Notes: generated from the letters alone by a model not told the origin. DNA of 64,000 nucleotides from Falsiroseomonas algicola (GCF_011040385.1 NZ_JAAIKB010000003.1:372001-436000); one strand, 5' to 3'. Numbered from the stretch's first letter, positions 20,053 through 28,685 are shown. Translations and numbers: made by a program.

Positions 20053-21042
20053 ATGCCGTCACGCCGCACCCTGGCCCTTGCCGCCCTTTCGGCGCTGCCC
20101 TTGCCCTGGATGGGGCGAAGCGCGAGGGCGCAGGGCGCCGCCTGGCCGAGCCAGCCGATCCGGCTCGTCGTCGCCTCCGCCGCCGGCGGCAATGCGGATG
20201 TCGTCGCCCGGCTGGTGGCGAATGCGCTGGAGCCGCGGATCGGCCAGCGGATCCTGGTGGAGAACCTGGCCGCGGCATCCGGCATGCGGGCGACGGAGGC
20301 GGTGGCGCGGGCGGCGCCGGACGGGCATGTCTGGCTGGTCGGCACCTCCTCCCAGCTCGTGCACAACATCGCGCTGTTCGACCCGATGCCGGTGGACATC
20401 GCGCGGGCGCTGCGCGGCGTGGCGATGATCAATGAATCGCCGGGCGTGCTGGTGGTGAAGGCGGACCACCCGGCGCGGGACCTGGCGGATTTCGTCGCCC
20501 GCGCCAAGGCGGCGCCGGGCGAGTTCGTGATGGGCAGCGGCCCGGCGGGCACCACGACGCACATCATGGGCCTGCATTTCGCCGACCGGGCCGGTGTGCG
20601 GCTGGAACACCTGCCCTATCCCGCGGGCAGCCAGGCGATGCGCGATATCCTGGGTGGGCGCGTCACCGCCATGTTCGACATCGCGGTCACGGCGCTGCCG
20701 CAGATCCGCGGCGGTGCGGTGCGCGGGCTTGGCGTCTCCTCCCCCGAAAGGCTGGCCGCGGCGCCGGATCTGCCGACGCTGGTGGAGGGCGGGCTCGATG
20801 GCTTCGTCGCCGGCACCTGGAATTCCATCGCGCTGCCGGCGGCGACGCCGGAGGCGGTGGTGGCGCGCGTGAACGCGCTGGTGAATGAGGTGGTGCAGGC
20901 GCCGGCGATGCGCGCGCGGCTCGGCGAACTCGGCGGCTTCGTGCCGGCGGCGATGACGCCGGCGGAGGTGGATGCCTATGTCGCGCGGGAACGCGCGCTG
21001 TGGATTCCCGTGGTCCGCGCCACGGGGGCGCGCGCCAGCTGA
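20053..21042 (+). CDS. tctC: Bug/TctC family periplasmic solute receptor
   Basis: This 329-aa periplasmic receptor begins with a twin-arginine-like or Sec signal (MPSRRTLALAALSALPLP...ARAQG). The mature part opens WPSQPIRLVVASAAGGNADVVAR, the Bug-family first strand and ligand loop, and has IGQRILVENLAAASG, the conserved second strand. SGPAGTTTHIMG and LEHLPYPAGSQAMRDIL are further Bug motifs. Such receptors bind carboxylates (citrate, aromatic or dicarboxylic acids) or other small polar molecules; the ligand is unknown. It is divergent from tctB-tctA and most likely feeds that transporter. A strong hairpin follows the stop. Confidence 0.88.
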   Translation: MPSRRTLALAALSALPLPWMGRSARAQGAAWPSQPIRLVVASAAGGNADVVARLVANALEPRIGQRILVENLAAASGMRATEAVARAAPDGHVWLVGTSSQLVHNIALFDPMPVDIARALRGVAMINESPGVLVVKADHPARDLADFVARAKAAPGEFVMGSGPAGTTTHIMGLHFADRAGVRLEHLPYPAGSQAMRDILGGRVTAMFDIAVTALPQIRGGAVRGLGVSSPERLAAAPDLPTLVEGGLDGFVAGTWNSIALPAATPEAVVARVNALVNEVVQAPAMRARLGELGGFVPAAMTPAEVDAYVARERALWIPVVRATGARAS

Positions 21043-21049
21043 GCGCTGG

Positions 21050-21080
21050 GGGCGCGGGCACCGCCGGGGTGCCCGCGCCC
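21050..21080. terminator. Hairpin between tctC and terC (convergent genes)
   Basis: GGGCGCGGGCACC (21050-21062), loop GCCGG, GGTGCCCGCGCCC (21068-21080): a perfect 13-bp stem. It ends seven bases before the terC stop, so it can serve both genes. There is no T run. Confidence 0.6.
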
Positions 21081-21086
21081 GCCCCC

Positions 21087-22106
21087 TCATCGCGCCGCCG
21101 CCGCGCCCCGCGTCTTCCACAGCGACCAGGCGATGCCGGCCGCGAGGATGGCGAAGGTGATGGACAGCGACAGCGAAGGCGGGAACTTGCCCGTCTCGGG
21201 GAACACGAAGTCCGCCACGAAGATCTTCGACCCGATGAAGACCAGCAGCACCGACAGCGCGTACTTCAGGTAGTGGAAGCGGTGCACCATGGCGGCCAGG
21301 GCGAAGTAGAGCGCGCGCAGGCCGAGGATGGCGAAGATGTTGGAGGTGTAGACGATGAAGGGGTCGGTCGTGATGGCGAAGATCGCCGGCACGCTGTCCA
21401 CCGCGAAGATCACGTCCGCGACCTCCACCAGCACCAGCGCCAGGAAGAGCGGCGTCATGAACCAGGTGGCCTTGCCCGTCGCGGGATGCGGCTGGCGCAC
21501 CCAGAACTTCTCGCCATGCAGCGCATCCGTCACGTTGAAGCGGCGGCGCATGAAGCGGAGCAGCGGGTTGGACGCGATGTCGGGCTTCGCATCCGCCATC
21601 ACCCACATCTTGATGCCGGTGAAGACCAGGAAGATGGCGAAGATATAGAGCACCCAGGAGAAGCGGGAGACGATGGTGGCGCCGAGGCCGATCATGATCG
21701 CGCGCAGCACGATGACGCCGAGGATGCCCCAGAACAGCACGCGATGCTGGTAGATCCGCGGCACCGCGAAGTAGGTGAAGATCATCGCGATGACGAAGAC
21801 ATTGTCCACCGCCAGCGTCTTCTCGACGATGAAGCCGGTCCAGTAGAGCGTCGCGGCCTCCGCCCCCGCCAGGCCGATGCCTTCGGGCTTGAGGTTGTCG
21901 AAGCTCCACCAGACCCAGAAGCCGAAGGCGAGGCCGAGGCCGATATAGACGGCGGAGAGCACCAGGCTCTCCCGCACCTCGATCTCGCGCGCCTCGCGGT
22001 GCAGGACACCGAGGTCGAGCACGAGAAGCAGGCCGACGACGGCGATGAAGACAAGCCACATCCAGACCGGCGTGGCGAGGAAGGTTCCTGTCAGGAACTC
22101 GACCAT
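21087..22106 (-). CDS. TerC/Alx family membrane protein
   Basis: This 339-aa protein has nine or so membrane segments. It carries the TerC hallmarks: an acidic membrane motif VEKTLAVDNVFVIAMIF and a second LVEVADVIFAVDSVPAIFAIT, each with the conserved Glu and Asp residues thought to bind metal. TerC/Alx proteins are linked to manganese export, including metal loading of secreted proteins, and to tellurite or pH stress. The loop with ALHGEKFWVRQPHPATGK is soluble and lies between helices. I looked for a yybP-ykoY manganese riboswitch in the 51 bases upstream and saw none. The DUF4112 gene precedes it on the same strand, so co-transcription is possible. Confidence 0.88.
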   Translation of the reverse strand: MVEFLTGTFLATPVWMWLVFIAVVGLLLVLDLGVLHREAREIEVRESLVLSAVYIGLGLAFGFWVWWSFDNLKPEGIGLAGAEAATLYWTGFIVEKTLAVDNVFVIAMIFTYFAVPRIYQHRVLFWGILGVIVLRAIMIGLGATIVSRFSWVLYIFAIFLVFTGIKMWVMADAKPDIASNPLLRFMRRRFNVTDALHGEKFWVRQPHPATGKATWFMTPLFLALVLVEVADVIFAVDSVPAIFAITTDPFIVYTSNIFAILGLRALYFALAAMVHRFHYLKYALSVLLVFIGSKIFVADFVFPETGKFPPSLSLSITFAILAAGIAWSLWKTRGAAAAR

Positions 22107-22157
22107 GGGGGGCTCCAGGGGGGAATGCGGGGCAGGGCGGCGTTGGGTTCGGCGGCG

Positions 22158-22538
22158 TCAGCCGGCGGGCGGCGGGCGCGCGAGGTGCGCGCGCAGCAGC
22201 GCCATGTTCCGGCGGTTGGCGCGCAGGAAGATGTCGGCGGTCCAGCCGAGCAGCGGCACCGCGCCGACCGCGGCATCGACCGCGACATGGCCCAGCATGC
22301 GCAGCAGCACCGGCCGCGGCACGCCGAGCCGCGCCGCTTCCAGGATCAGCCAGGCGGAGACGCCCTTGGAGACCAGCGGCCCGACGCCGGGCAGGAGGTT
22401 GGCGGCCGCATCGGCGCCGAGGCGGATGGAGGTGCCAGGTATGCGCAGCGCGCTGTCGAGAAGCCAGGCCAGGCGATCGAGGCGCGAAAGCGCAGCGTCG
22501 TGCGGTGATCCGGGCGGTTCGTCGCGCGGGGGCGACAT
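22158..22538 (-). CDS. DUF4112 family protein
   Basis: This 126-aa protein fits DUF4112: LAWLLDSALRIPGTSIRLGADA, then NLLPGVGPLVSKGVSAWLI, then PVLLRMLGHVAVDAAVGAVPLLG and DIFLRANRRN. The glycine/proline-punctuated hydrophobic stretches suggest membrane association. ATG 22538 has TTGGGAG six bases upstream and is favoured over ATG 22598 or 22544. The gene lies 51 bases before terC on the same strand. Function of the family is unknown to me. Confidence 0.75.
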   Translation of the reverse strand: MSPPRDEPPGSPHDAALSRLDRLAWLLDSALRIPGTSIRLGADAAANLLPGVGPLVSKGVSAWLILEAARLGVPRPVLLRMLGHVAVDAAVGAVPLLGWTADIFLRANRRNMALLRAHLARPPPAG

Positions 22539-22750
22539 CGGCATCTCCCAAGGCGGGCCGCGGCAGCGCGCGACCCGACGATTGAAAGTGTCCGACATGA
22601 CGGCGCCATCGCCGCCAGAGGGGCCCGGACCCCAGTGATGGCGCGGAATTGGATTGCGGCCAGGGTGCTTTCAAGGGGTGCGCCGCTACCGGCGGCGACG
22701 GATCCATGCCCATCATCCCGCGCGCCCCTGGCACGAGGAGCCTGACCTGC

Positions 22751-23125
22751 ATGAACCCCGACATCACCCGCATCCCGAGCCGGAAGCTGCCGAGCAAGTC
22801 GGTGATGTCGATCTACCGTCTGCCGGGCGGGGGCGGTTTCCTCTGGGCGGTCGCCGTCTCCCCGGACCGGACGCCGGACATCAGGGCGCAGACGCGCGGC
22901 ACGCTGGCGGTGCTGGATGGCTACCTGGCCGAGGCTGGCATCGATCGCAGCCGCATCGTGAAGGCGGAGGTCGTGGTGACGGACCACGACAACAAGCCCG
23001 CCTTCGACGAGGTCTGGGCAGGGTGGATGCCGGACGGGCAGGGGCCGGTGCGATCCTTCGTGGAATCGCGGATGCCGGAAGGCGACCTGATCGAGATCAT
23101 CATCACCGCCGCCCTGCCGCCCTGA
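22751..23125 (+). CDS. RidA (YjgF/YER057c/UK114) family protein
   Basis: This 124-aa protein has the RidA-like fold signature: GGFLWAVAVSPDRTPDIRAQTRGTLAVLDGYLAEAG, IVKAEVVVTDHD, FDEVWAGWMP, and the end VESRMPEGDLIEIIITAA. RidA hydrolyses reactive enamines and imines such as 2-aminoacrylate. The Arg needed for deaminase activity (R105 in E. coli RidA, in the VxxRxxV/L segment) may correspond to VRSFVESRMP, but the alignment is uncertain. Family members lacking it bind ligands without catalysis. ATG 22751 is preceded by AGGAG at ten bases. An unrelated small gene follows. Confidence 0.75.
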   Translation: MNPDITRIPSRKLPSKSVMSIYRLPGGGGFLWAVAVSPDRTPDIRAQTRGTLAVLDGYLAEAGIDRSRIVKAEVVVTDHDNKPAFDEVWAGWMPDGQGPVRSFVESRMPEGDLIEIIITAALPP

Positions 23126-23220
23126 TGCGTGGGGGTGGCGCAGGGCAGCGACGGCCCTTGACGCGGCCGGAACAAAAAGTGAATATCGCCACCGCAACCC
23201 TCGGGCGGGAAGAGCGGTCG

Positions 23221-23721
23221 ATGAGCGGTCTCGGGGCTTCCGAACGGGATTTCGACTTCGAATTCGGGGTGTGGCGGGTTTCGCATCGCCGGCTGCGGCA
23301 GCGCCTGGTGGGCTGCCAGGATTGGGACAGCTTCGACGGCACCGCCGCCGTGAGGCCGGTGCTCGGAGGCCATGGCAACATCGAGGACAATGTCCTGGCC
23401 ATGCCGCAGGGAATCGTCAGGGCGATCGCCATCCGCTCCTTCGATGCGCAGCGCGGGCTCTGGGCGATCTGGTGGCTGTCGTCAGCCAACCCGCTGGCGA
23501 TCGATGCGCCGGTGGTGGGGCGCTTCGAGAGCGGGGTCGGCACCTTCGTCGCCGACGAGACGGTGGGTGGCCGGGCGGTGCGGACGCGGTTCCTCTGGCT
23601 CGATACCCGAACGGCGTGGCCGCGATGGGAACAGGCCCAGTCGGCCGATGGCGGCGCGACCTGGGAGACGAATTGGACCATGACCTTCGAAAGAGTCGAG
23701 GATTTCGACGGAGCGGGCTGA
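23221..23721 (+). CDS. DUF1579-like small beta-barrel protein
   Basis: This 166-aa protein starts ERDFDFEFGVWRVSHRRL and contains DWDSFDGTAAVRPVLGGHGNIEDNVL and a closing TWETNWTMTFERVED. The pattern (FxFGxWxVxHRRL, GNxEDN, alternating strands with Trp) fits small lipocalin-like or DUF1579-type barrels, which may bind hydrophobic ligands or heme. There is no signal peptide. It sits between RidA and the DNA glycosylase on the same strand, with 95 and 32 bases on either side. Assignment is by general pattern only. Confidence 0.5.
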   Translation: MSGLGASERDFDFEFGVWRVSHRRLRQRLVGCQDWDSFDGTAAVRPVLGGHGNIEDNVLAMPQGIVRAIAIRSFDAQRGLWAIWWLSSANPLAIDAPVVGRFESGVGTFVADETVGGRAVRTRFLWLDTRTAWPRWEQAQSADGGATWETNWTMTFERVEDFDGAG

Positions 23722-23753
23722 CATCGCGGCCCGTAACCCTGCAAGGACGACGC

Positions 23754-24308
23754 ATGACCGACATCCCACAGCGCTGCCGCTGGGCCGCCAGCGATCCGAT
23801 GATGGCCGAGTACCACGACACGGAATGGGGCGTGCCGGTGCGTGACGCCCGGATGCTGTGGGAGACGCTGATGCTGGAGGGATTCCAGGCCGGGCTTTCC
23901 TGGCAGGTGATCCTGCGCAAGCGGGAGGCCTTCCGGGCGGGCTTCGCGGGGTTCGACCCCGGCCGCGTCGCGGCCTTCGGGGAGGAGGACATACAGCGCC
24001 TGCTGGCCGACCCCGGCATCGTGCGGTCCCGCGCGAAGATCGAGGCGACCATCGCGGGCGCGCGCATCTTCAATGCCATGCAGGCGGCGGGCGAGGATTT
24101 TTCCCAGTGGTGCTGGTCCTTCACGGGTGGCGCGACGGTGAGGGGCGATGGCGTATCGGCCGTGACGCCGCTGGCGGAGACGGTGTCGAAGGCGCTGAAG
24201 AAGCGCGGCTTCAAGTTTGTCGGCCCCACCATCGTCCATGCCTGGATGCAGGCGGTGGGGATGGTGGATGACCACCAGCCGCATTGCTTCCGCTACCGCC
24301 CCGGTTGA
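23754..24308 (+). CDS. tag: DNA-3-methyladenine glycosylase I
   Basis: TagI excises 3-methyladenine from alkylated DNA. This 184-aa protein has the family opening RCRWAASDPMMAEYHDTEWGVPVRD, with the conserved zinc Cys and His near the start. LWETLMLEGFQAGLSW and FVGPTIVHAWMQAVGMVDDHQPHCF follow; the last carries the His/Cys zinc-snap ligands and the conserved Glu/Trp pocket. Length matches E. coli Tag (187 aa). ATG 23754 has AAGGACGA upstream. The next gene starts ten bases after the stop, so the two may be co-transcribed. Confidence 0.92.
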   Translation: MTDIPQRCRWAASDPMMAEYHDTEWGVPVRDARMLWETLMLEGFQAGLSWQVILRKREAFRAGFAGFDPGRVAAFGEEDIQRLLADPGIVRSRAKIEATIAGARIFNAMQAAGEDFSQWCWSFTGGATVRGDGVSAVTPLAETVSKALKKRGFKFVGPTIVHAWMQAVGMVDDHQPHCFRYRPG

Positions 24309-24318
24309 TCCTGCCGTC

Positions 24319-25323
24319 ATGCACGCGCTGATCGCCATCCTGCTGCTGATCGCGCTGCCCGCGCGGGGGCAGGAGGCGCTGTCGCTGGCGCCGGGGCATA
24401 CGCTGCGCTTCCACCCGGCGCCCTCCGCGGAACAGCCGGTGTCACGGGACTACACGGTCAGCCTCGCGGCCGGCGACTGGCTCGCCATCACCGCGCCGGC
24501 GGCGCAGGTGAATGGCGCGGCGACGGAGCCGGCCATCGAGGTGACCGGGCCGGGCGGGGCTGCCGCGCGGGATTACGGCCGCGTGGTGCTGCGGGCGGCG
24601 GCGGCAGGGCCCTACGCGATCTCGGTGCGGGATTTCCACGCGCTCTCGCTCTCCCGCTATCCCGCGGGTCACCCCGTGGTCGATCCGGGGCTGGCGGCGG
24701 CGGATGTGCGGGTGGAGGGGCGAGCGCTCGGCGCCACGGTAGCCGTCGCGTCGGAGCCGATGGACCCGCGCCATGAGGACGTGCCCCCGCCCTCCGGCTG
24801 GCCGGCGCGGCTGGCGGTGCGGGTGGGGGATGGCTTCACCATCCACCTCTACCGCCGCGATGCGCTGCGGCGGATGGAGTTGTGGCCGGCGGATCCGGTG
24901 CCGGTGGTGGCGGCGCTTCTGCGCGGCACGGCGCCGATCGAGGCCCGCACGGACCTGCCGCTGTTCCCCGCGGGCAATTTCAGCGTGGCCTTCGCCGCCC
25001 AGGCCGAACGGCGGCGCGGGCCCTGCATGGACTGGCTGCGCTACCTCGCGCGCCACACCCAGGAGGATGCCTGGCCCTTTCGCGGCCTCGCCTATGTCGC
25101 GCTCGGGCTGAGCCGGGATGGGCGCTTCTTCGCCACTGCCTCTGGCGAGACCGCGCCGACCCCCGCCAAGGGCGAGCCGGCCGAGGAGCGGGAGGGCCGC
25201 AACGCGGATTACGAGGCCGCGCTGCGCGCGCGGATCGCGACCGATCCGGCGGCGCTGGAGCCCAGGCTCTCGGCGCTGGATGCGGTGCTGGAGAGCCTCG
25301 TCATCCCGTGCGTCGCGCGGTGA
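24319..25323 (+). CDS. Periplasmic hypothetical protein
   Basis: This 334-aa protein has a clean Sec signal (MHALIAILLLIALPARG-QE, cleavage near residue 18). The mature part is beta-rich, with TLRFHPAPSAEQPVSRDYTV, AGDWLAITAPAAQVNGA, AIEVTGPGGAAARDYG, and PYAISVRDFHALSLSRYPAG. The C-terminal third is helical. I recognise no named family; the middle resembles PPC-like or esterase-inhibitor beta sandwiches only loosely. Its stop overlaps the SDR gene start (GTGA at 25320-25323), so it leads a compact four-gene run of membrane and redox proteins. Function unknown. Confidence 0.55.
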   Translation: MHALIAILLLIALPARGQEALSLAPGHTLRFHPAPSAEQPVSRDYTVSLAAGDWLAITAPAAQVNGAATEPAIEVTGPGGAAARDYGRVVLRAAAAGPYAISVRDFHALSLSRYPAGHPVVDPGLAAADVRVEGRALGATVAVASEPMDPRHEDVPPPSGWPARLAVRVGDGFTIHLYRRDALRRMELWPADPVPVVAALLRGTAPIEARTDLPLFPAGNFSVAFAAQAERRRGPCMDWLRYLARHTQEDAWPFRGLAYVALGLSRDGRFFATASGETAPTPAKGEPAEEREGRNADYEAALRARIATDPAALEPRLSALDAVLESLVIPCVAR

Positions 25324-26606
25324 CGATCCTCGTCATCGGCGGGCATGGGCTGGTCGGCGGCGCCGTCGTGGCGGCGCTGCTGGCGGAGGGGCATGCGGTG
25401 GCCGGCGCCGGGCGGGGCGTGGCGCGGGCAGCGTATCGGCAGCCGGCGGTGCGGTGGCACCGGATCGACATGGCCGATCCCGGCGCCGATTGGATGCCGG
25501 TGCTGGCGGGCGTGACGGCGGTGGTGAACTGCGCCGGCGCGCTGCAGGACGGGCCGGCGGACAGCCTGGCGGGGGTGCATGTGGCGGGGCTCGCCCGGCT
25601 GGTCGCTGGCTGCGAGGCGGCGGGGGTGCGGCGCTTCATCCAGGTCTCGGCGGCGGGGGTGGGGGAGAGCCCCGGGGCCTTCGGCGCCACGAAGCGGGAG
25701 GGGGATGCGTGCCTGGCGCGGTCCGGGCTGGATTGGCTGGTGCTGCGGCCCGGCCTGGTGCTGGCGCCGGTCGCCTATGGCGGCTCCGCCCTGCTGCGGG
25801 CGCTGGCGGCCTTTCCGCTGGTGGTGCCGGCGCTGCATCCCGGGCAGGTGGTGCAGGTGGTGGGCGCGGATGACGTGGCGGCGGCGGTGCTGGCGTCGCT
25901 GCGGCCGGGGGCGCCGCGTGGCGTCGCCATCGACCTGGTCTCGTTGGAGCCGACCACGCTGGCGGACATCCTGACGCGGCTGCGGGGCTGGCTCGGCCTG
26001 GCGCCGGCGCCGGTGGTGGCGGTGCCGCGCTTCGTCGCGGCGGTTGGCGCAGGGCTGGCGGATGGGGTGGCGTGGCTGGGCTGGCGGAGCCCGATGCGAT
26101 CCACCGCGATCGCGCAGCTGGCAGCGGGGGTGCCGGGCGACGGGGCGGCGGCGGTGGCGCTGCTCGGGCGGCCCGTGCGCGGGCTTTCGGCCTGGCTGGC
26201 GGCGCATCCGGCGGGGGTGCAGGAAGCCTGGTTCGCCCGGCTCTATCTGATGAAGCCGGCGGTGATCGGCATGCTGTCGCTGTTCTGGCTGGTCTCCGGC
26301 CTGGTCGGGCTGGCGCGGCCGGCTGAGGCGGCCTCCGTGCTGACGGCGGCGGGGTTCACGCAGGGGATGGCGCTGGCGGCGGTGCTGGGGGGAAGCCTCG
26401 CGGACATCGCGCTCGGGCTGATGGCGGCGCATCGGCGGACGGCGCGGCTGGCGCTGTGGGGGATGGTGGCGGTGACGGCGGCGTATCTGGCGGGCGCGAC
26501 GCTGTGGCGGCCGGACCTGTGGCTGGATCCGCTGGGCGTGCTGGTGAAGACGCTGCCGGCGGCGATGCTGGCGCTGGTCGGGCTGGCCCTGCTGGAGGAT
26601 CGATGA
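25320..26606 (+). CDS. SDR NAD(P)-binding protein fused to a DoxX-like membrane domain
   Basis: The N-terminal half starts VTILVIGGHGLVGGAVVAALL, an atypical-SDR Rossmann fold with nucleotide motif GGHGLVGG and strand VVNCAGAL (residues 1-210). A linker leads to a C-terminal half with four hydrophobic helices (about 310-428: IGMLSLFWLVSGLVGL, GMALAAVLGGSLADIALGLM, LWGMVAVTAAYLAGATLW, LVKTLPAAMLALVGLALL), matching the DoxX-like domain. The SDR catalytic Tyr-Lys pair is not obvious, which is common in complex-I-subunit-like SDRs. The start GTG overlaps the previous stop (GTGA) and its end overlaps the DUF2269 gene (ATGA). A membrane-tethered redox or assembly role is possible. Confidence 0.78.
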   Translation: MTILVIGGHGLVGGAVVAALLAEGHAVAGAGRGVARAAYRQPAVRWHRIDMADPGADWMPVLAGVTAVVNCAGALQDGPADSLAGVHVAGLARLVAGCEAAGVRRFIQVSAAGVGESPGAFGATKREGDACLARSGLDWLVLRPGLVLAPVAYGGSALLRALAAFPLVVPALHPGQVVQVVGADDVAAAVLASLRPGAPRGVAIDLVSLEPTTLADILTRLRGWLGLAPAPVVAVPRFVAAVGAGLADGVAWLGWRSPMRSTAIAQLAAGVPGDGAAAVALLGRPVRGLSAWLAAHPAGVQEAWFARLYLMKPAVIGMLSLFWLVSGLVGLARPAEAASVLTAAGFTQGMALAAVLGGSLADIALGLMAAHRRTARLALWGMVAVTAAYLAGATLWRPDLWLDPLGVLVKTLPAAMLALVGLALLEDR

Positions 26607-27073
26607 GCCTCTTCCTGGCGGTGAAGGTCCTGCATGTGATCGGTGCGGCGGTGCTGCTCGGCACGGGCGCGGGCATCGCCTTCTTCATGCTGATGGCCCA
26701 CCGCACGAAGGATGCGCGGGTGGTGGCGCATACCGCCGGCGTGGTCGTGGTGGCCGATACGATCTTCACCGCGACGGCGGTGGTGGCGCAGCCCGTCACG
26801 GGGCTGGCACTGGCCTGGATGGCGGGGCACTCGCTCACCGATGGCTGGCTGCTGGCGAGCATCGGGCTCTATGTCCTGACCGGCCTGTTCTGGCTGCCGG
26901 TGGTCTGGATGCAGTGGCGCATGCGCAACCTGGCGCGGGCGGCGGTGGCGGCGGGCGGCGGGCTTCCGGCGGAGTATCACCGCCTGTTCCGCGCCTGGTT
27001 CGCCTGCGGCTTCCCGGCCTTCGCGGCGGTGCTGGGCATCGTGGCGCTGATGGTGGCAAAGCCGAGCCTCTGA
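26603..27073 (+). CDS. DUF2269 family membrane protein
   Basis: This 156-aa protein has four hydrophobic helices. It opens MSLFLAVKVLHVIGAAVLLGTGAGIAFF, the DUF2269 hallmark with a His in helix 1 (KVLHVIG), and ends with AVLGIVALMVAKP. ARAAVAAGGGLPAEYHRLFRAWF sits between helices 3 and 4. The topology resembles CopD- or cytochrome-b561-like small membrane proteins, but bound cofactor is not known. It is translationally coupled (ATGA) to the SDR-DoxX gene and probably works with it. Confidence 0.8.
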   Translation: MSLFLAVKVLHVIGAAVLLGTGAGIAFFMLMAHRTKDARVVAHTAGVVVVADTIFTATAVVAQPVTGLALAWMAGHSLTDGWLLASIGLYVLTGLFWLPVVWMQWRMRNLARAAVAAGGGLPAEYHRLFRAWFACGFPAFAAVLGIVALMVAKPSL

Positions 27074-27084
27074 GGAGAGCGCGC

Positions 27085-27444
27085 ATGACCGAGTCCCCCG
27101 CCGTGACCATCCACGGCATCAGGAACTGCGACACGATGAAGAAGGCTCGCGCCTGGCTGGAGGGCGCGGGGATCGTGCATCGCTTCCGCGACTACAAGGC
27201 GGAGCCGCCGCGGCGGGAGGAGCTGGAGGCCTGGGCGGCGAAGGCGGGGTGGGAGGCGCTGCTGAACCGCGCCGGCACCACCTTCCGCAAGCTGCCGGAG
27301 GCGGAGCGCGAGGGCATCGACCGCGATCGTGCCCTGGCGCTGATGCTGGCCCAGCCTTCGGTCATCAAGCGGCCGGTGCTGGAGGCAGGCGGGCGGCTGC
27401 TGGTGGGCTTCAAGCCGGACGACTACCGCACCGCTCTCGGGTAG
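27085..27444 (+). CDS. ArsC/Spx-like reductase (YffB type)
   Basis: This 119-aa thioredoxin-fold protein of the ArsC/Spx superfamily has a start VTIHGIRNCDTMKKARAWL, with a single Cys in the N-terminal position, as in YffB rather than the CxxC of Spx. FRDYKAEPPRREELEAW, RAGTTFRKL and QPSVIKRPVL follow; the last is the conserved cis-Pro/Arg loop (IKRPV). YffB-type proteins are glutathione-linked reductases of unknown substrate, and genuine arsenate reduction is not implied. GAGGAGAG precedes ATG 27085. It is 11 bases after the DUF2269 gene and closes the run. Confidence 0.85.
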   Translation: MTESPAVTIHGIRNCDTMKKARAWLEGAGIVHRFRDYKAEPPRREELEAWAAKAGWEALLNRAGTTFRKLPEAEREGIDRDRALALMLAQPSVIKRPVLEAGGRLLVGFKPDDYRTALG

Positions 27445-27591
27445 CGCTGCCCTTTTCACGGGCAGTCCGGGAACCGTTTCGGCATAATCCCCGCATCAGG
27501 CTCTTGCCGGCCGCGCAAGGCCCAATGACACTGTGTTGTCCGCCGGACCTGTCCGGCGCACCACAACAGGCTTGTTGGGAGAGCTTCACGA

Positions 27592-28626
27592 ATGAAACTT
27601 GCGAAGATCGGCGCCGCTTTCGGCGCCGCGATGCTGGGTGCGCTGACCGTGGCGCCCGCCATGGCCCAGCAGCCCGCCGCCGCCGACACGGTCGCCGCCA
27701 TCCGTGCCCGCAACCAGCTGATCTGCTCCCACGCCCCCTCGACGGTCGGCTTCTCGCTGCCGGACAGCCAGGGCGTGTGGCGCGGGATCGACGTGGATTA
27801 CTGCCGCGCCGTCGCGGCCGCGATCCTCGGCGATGGCAACCGCATCCGCGTCGTGCCGTCCTCCACGCAGCAGCGCTTCACCATGCTGCAATCCGGCGAG
27901 ATCGACCTGCTGGTGCGCAGCACGACCTGGACGCTGGCGCGCGAGGCCTCGCTCGGCTTCGAATTCGCCGCCATCAACGTCTATGACGGCCAGGGCTTCA
28001 TGGTGCACCGCGACAGCGGCGTGACCTCCGCCCGGCAGCTGGATGGCGCGACGGTCTGCGTGCAGCCCGGCACGACGACCGAGCTGAACATGGCCGACTT
28101 CTTCCGCGCCAATCGCCTCCGCTTCACGCCGGTGGTGATCGAGAGCATCGAGGAGATCCGCAGCGCCTTCATCTCCCGCCGCTGCGACGCCTATACCAAC
28201 GATGCGTCCTCGCTGGCGTCCTTCGCCGCGAGCCAGGGCGCGAATGCCAACCGCTACCTGCTGCTGCCGGAGATCATCAGCAAGGAGCCGCTGGGCCCGG
28301 TGGTGCGCAAGGGTGACTGGCGCTTCTTCGACATCGTGCGCTGGACCCACTTCGCGCTGGTGACGGCGGAGGAGTTCGGCATCACCCAGGCGAATGTCGA
28401 CACCTTCCTGAACAGCAACAACCCGGACATCCAGCGCTTCGTCGGCCGCACCGGTGACCTCGGCCGCATGATGGGGCTGGAGAATGACTGGGCGGTGAAG
28501 GTGATCCGCGCCGTGGGCAACTACGGCGAGATCTGGGAGCGCAACATGACGCCGATCGGCTTCCCGCGCGGCATCAACAACCTCTGGACCCGGGGTGGCC
28601 TGCAATACGCGCCGCCGATGCGCTGA
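27592..28626 (+). CDS. AapJ-like amino-acid ABC transporter substrate-binding protein (copy 1)
   Basis: This 344-aa periplasmic binding protein is of the general L-amino-acid (AapJ) type. Signal peptide MKLAKIGAAFGAAMLGALTVAPAMA-QQ is followed by DTVAAIRARNQLICSH, VGFSLPDSQGVWRGIDVDYCRAVAAAI, GEIDLLVRSTTWTLAREASLG and PLGPVVRKGDWRFFDIVRW, all diagnostic. The end GGINNLWTRGGLQYAPPMR-like block (GINNLWTRGGLQYAPPMR) is the family C-terminus. GGGAGAG precedes ATG 27592. A paralogue follows at 28703 and no aapQ/M/P permease or ATPase is adjacent, so the transporter must be elsewhere. A hairpin separates the two copies. Confidence 0.88.
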   Translation: MKLAKIGAAFGAAMLGALTVAPAMAQQPAAADTVAAIRARNQLICSHAPSTVGFSLPDSQGVWRGIDVDYCRAVAAAILGDGNRIRVVPSSTQQRFTMLQSGEIDLLVRSTTWTLAREASLGFEFAAINVYDGQGFMVHRDSGVTSARQLDGATVCVQPGTTTELNMADFFRANRLRFTPVVIESIEEIRSAFISRRCDAYTNDASSLASFAASQGANANRYLLLPEIISKEPLGPVVRKGDWRFFDIVRWTHFALVTAEEFGITQANVDTFLNSNNPDIQRFVGRTGDLGRMMGLENDWAVKVIRAVGNYGEIWERNMTPIGFPRGINNLWTRGGLQYAPPMR

Positions 28627-28653
28627 GCGTCGCGCCTCAAGCTACGTGAAACC

Positions 28654-28685
28654 GGGGGTGGCGGGTGACCGCCGCCCCCTTCTTC
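28654..28685 (+). terminator. Terminator/attenuator between the two AapJ-like genes
   Basis: GGGGGTGGCGG (28654-28664), loop GTGA, CCGCCGCCCCC (28669-28679), then TTCTTC. It ends about 17 bases before the second gene, so copy 2 is either read through at reduced level or has its own promoter. Confidence 0.65.

Noticed and set aside
22107-22157. Manganese (yybP-ykoY) riboswitch before terC
   Set aside because: The 51-base gap is too short and has no matching conserved loops.
20059-22797. A 912-codon antisense ORF over tctC, terC and neighbours
   Set aside because: It contradicts three well-supported genes; on the terC strand it is out of frame.
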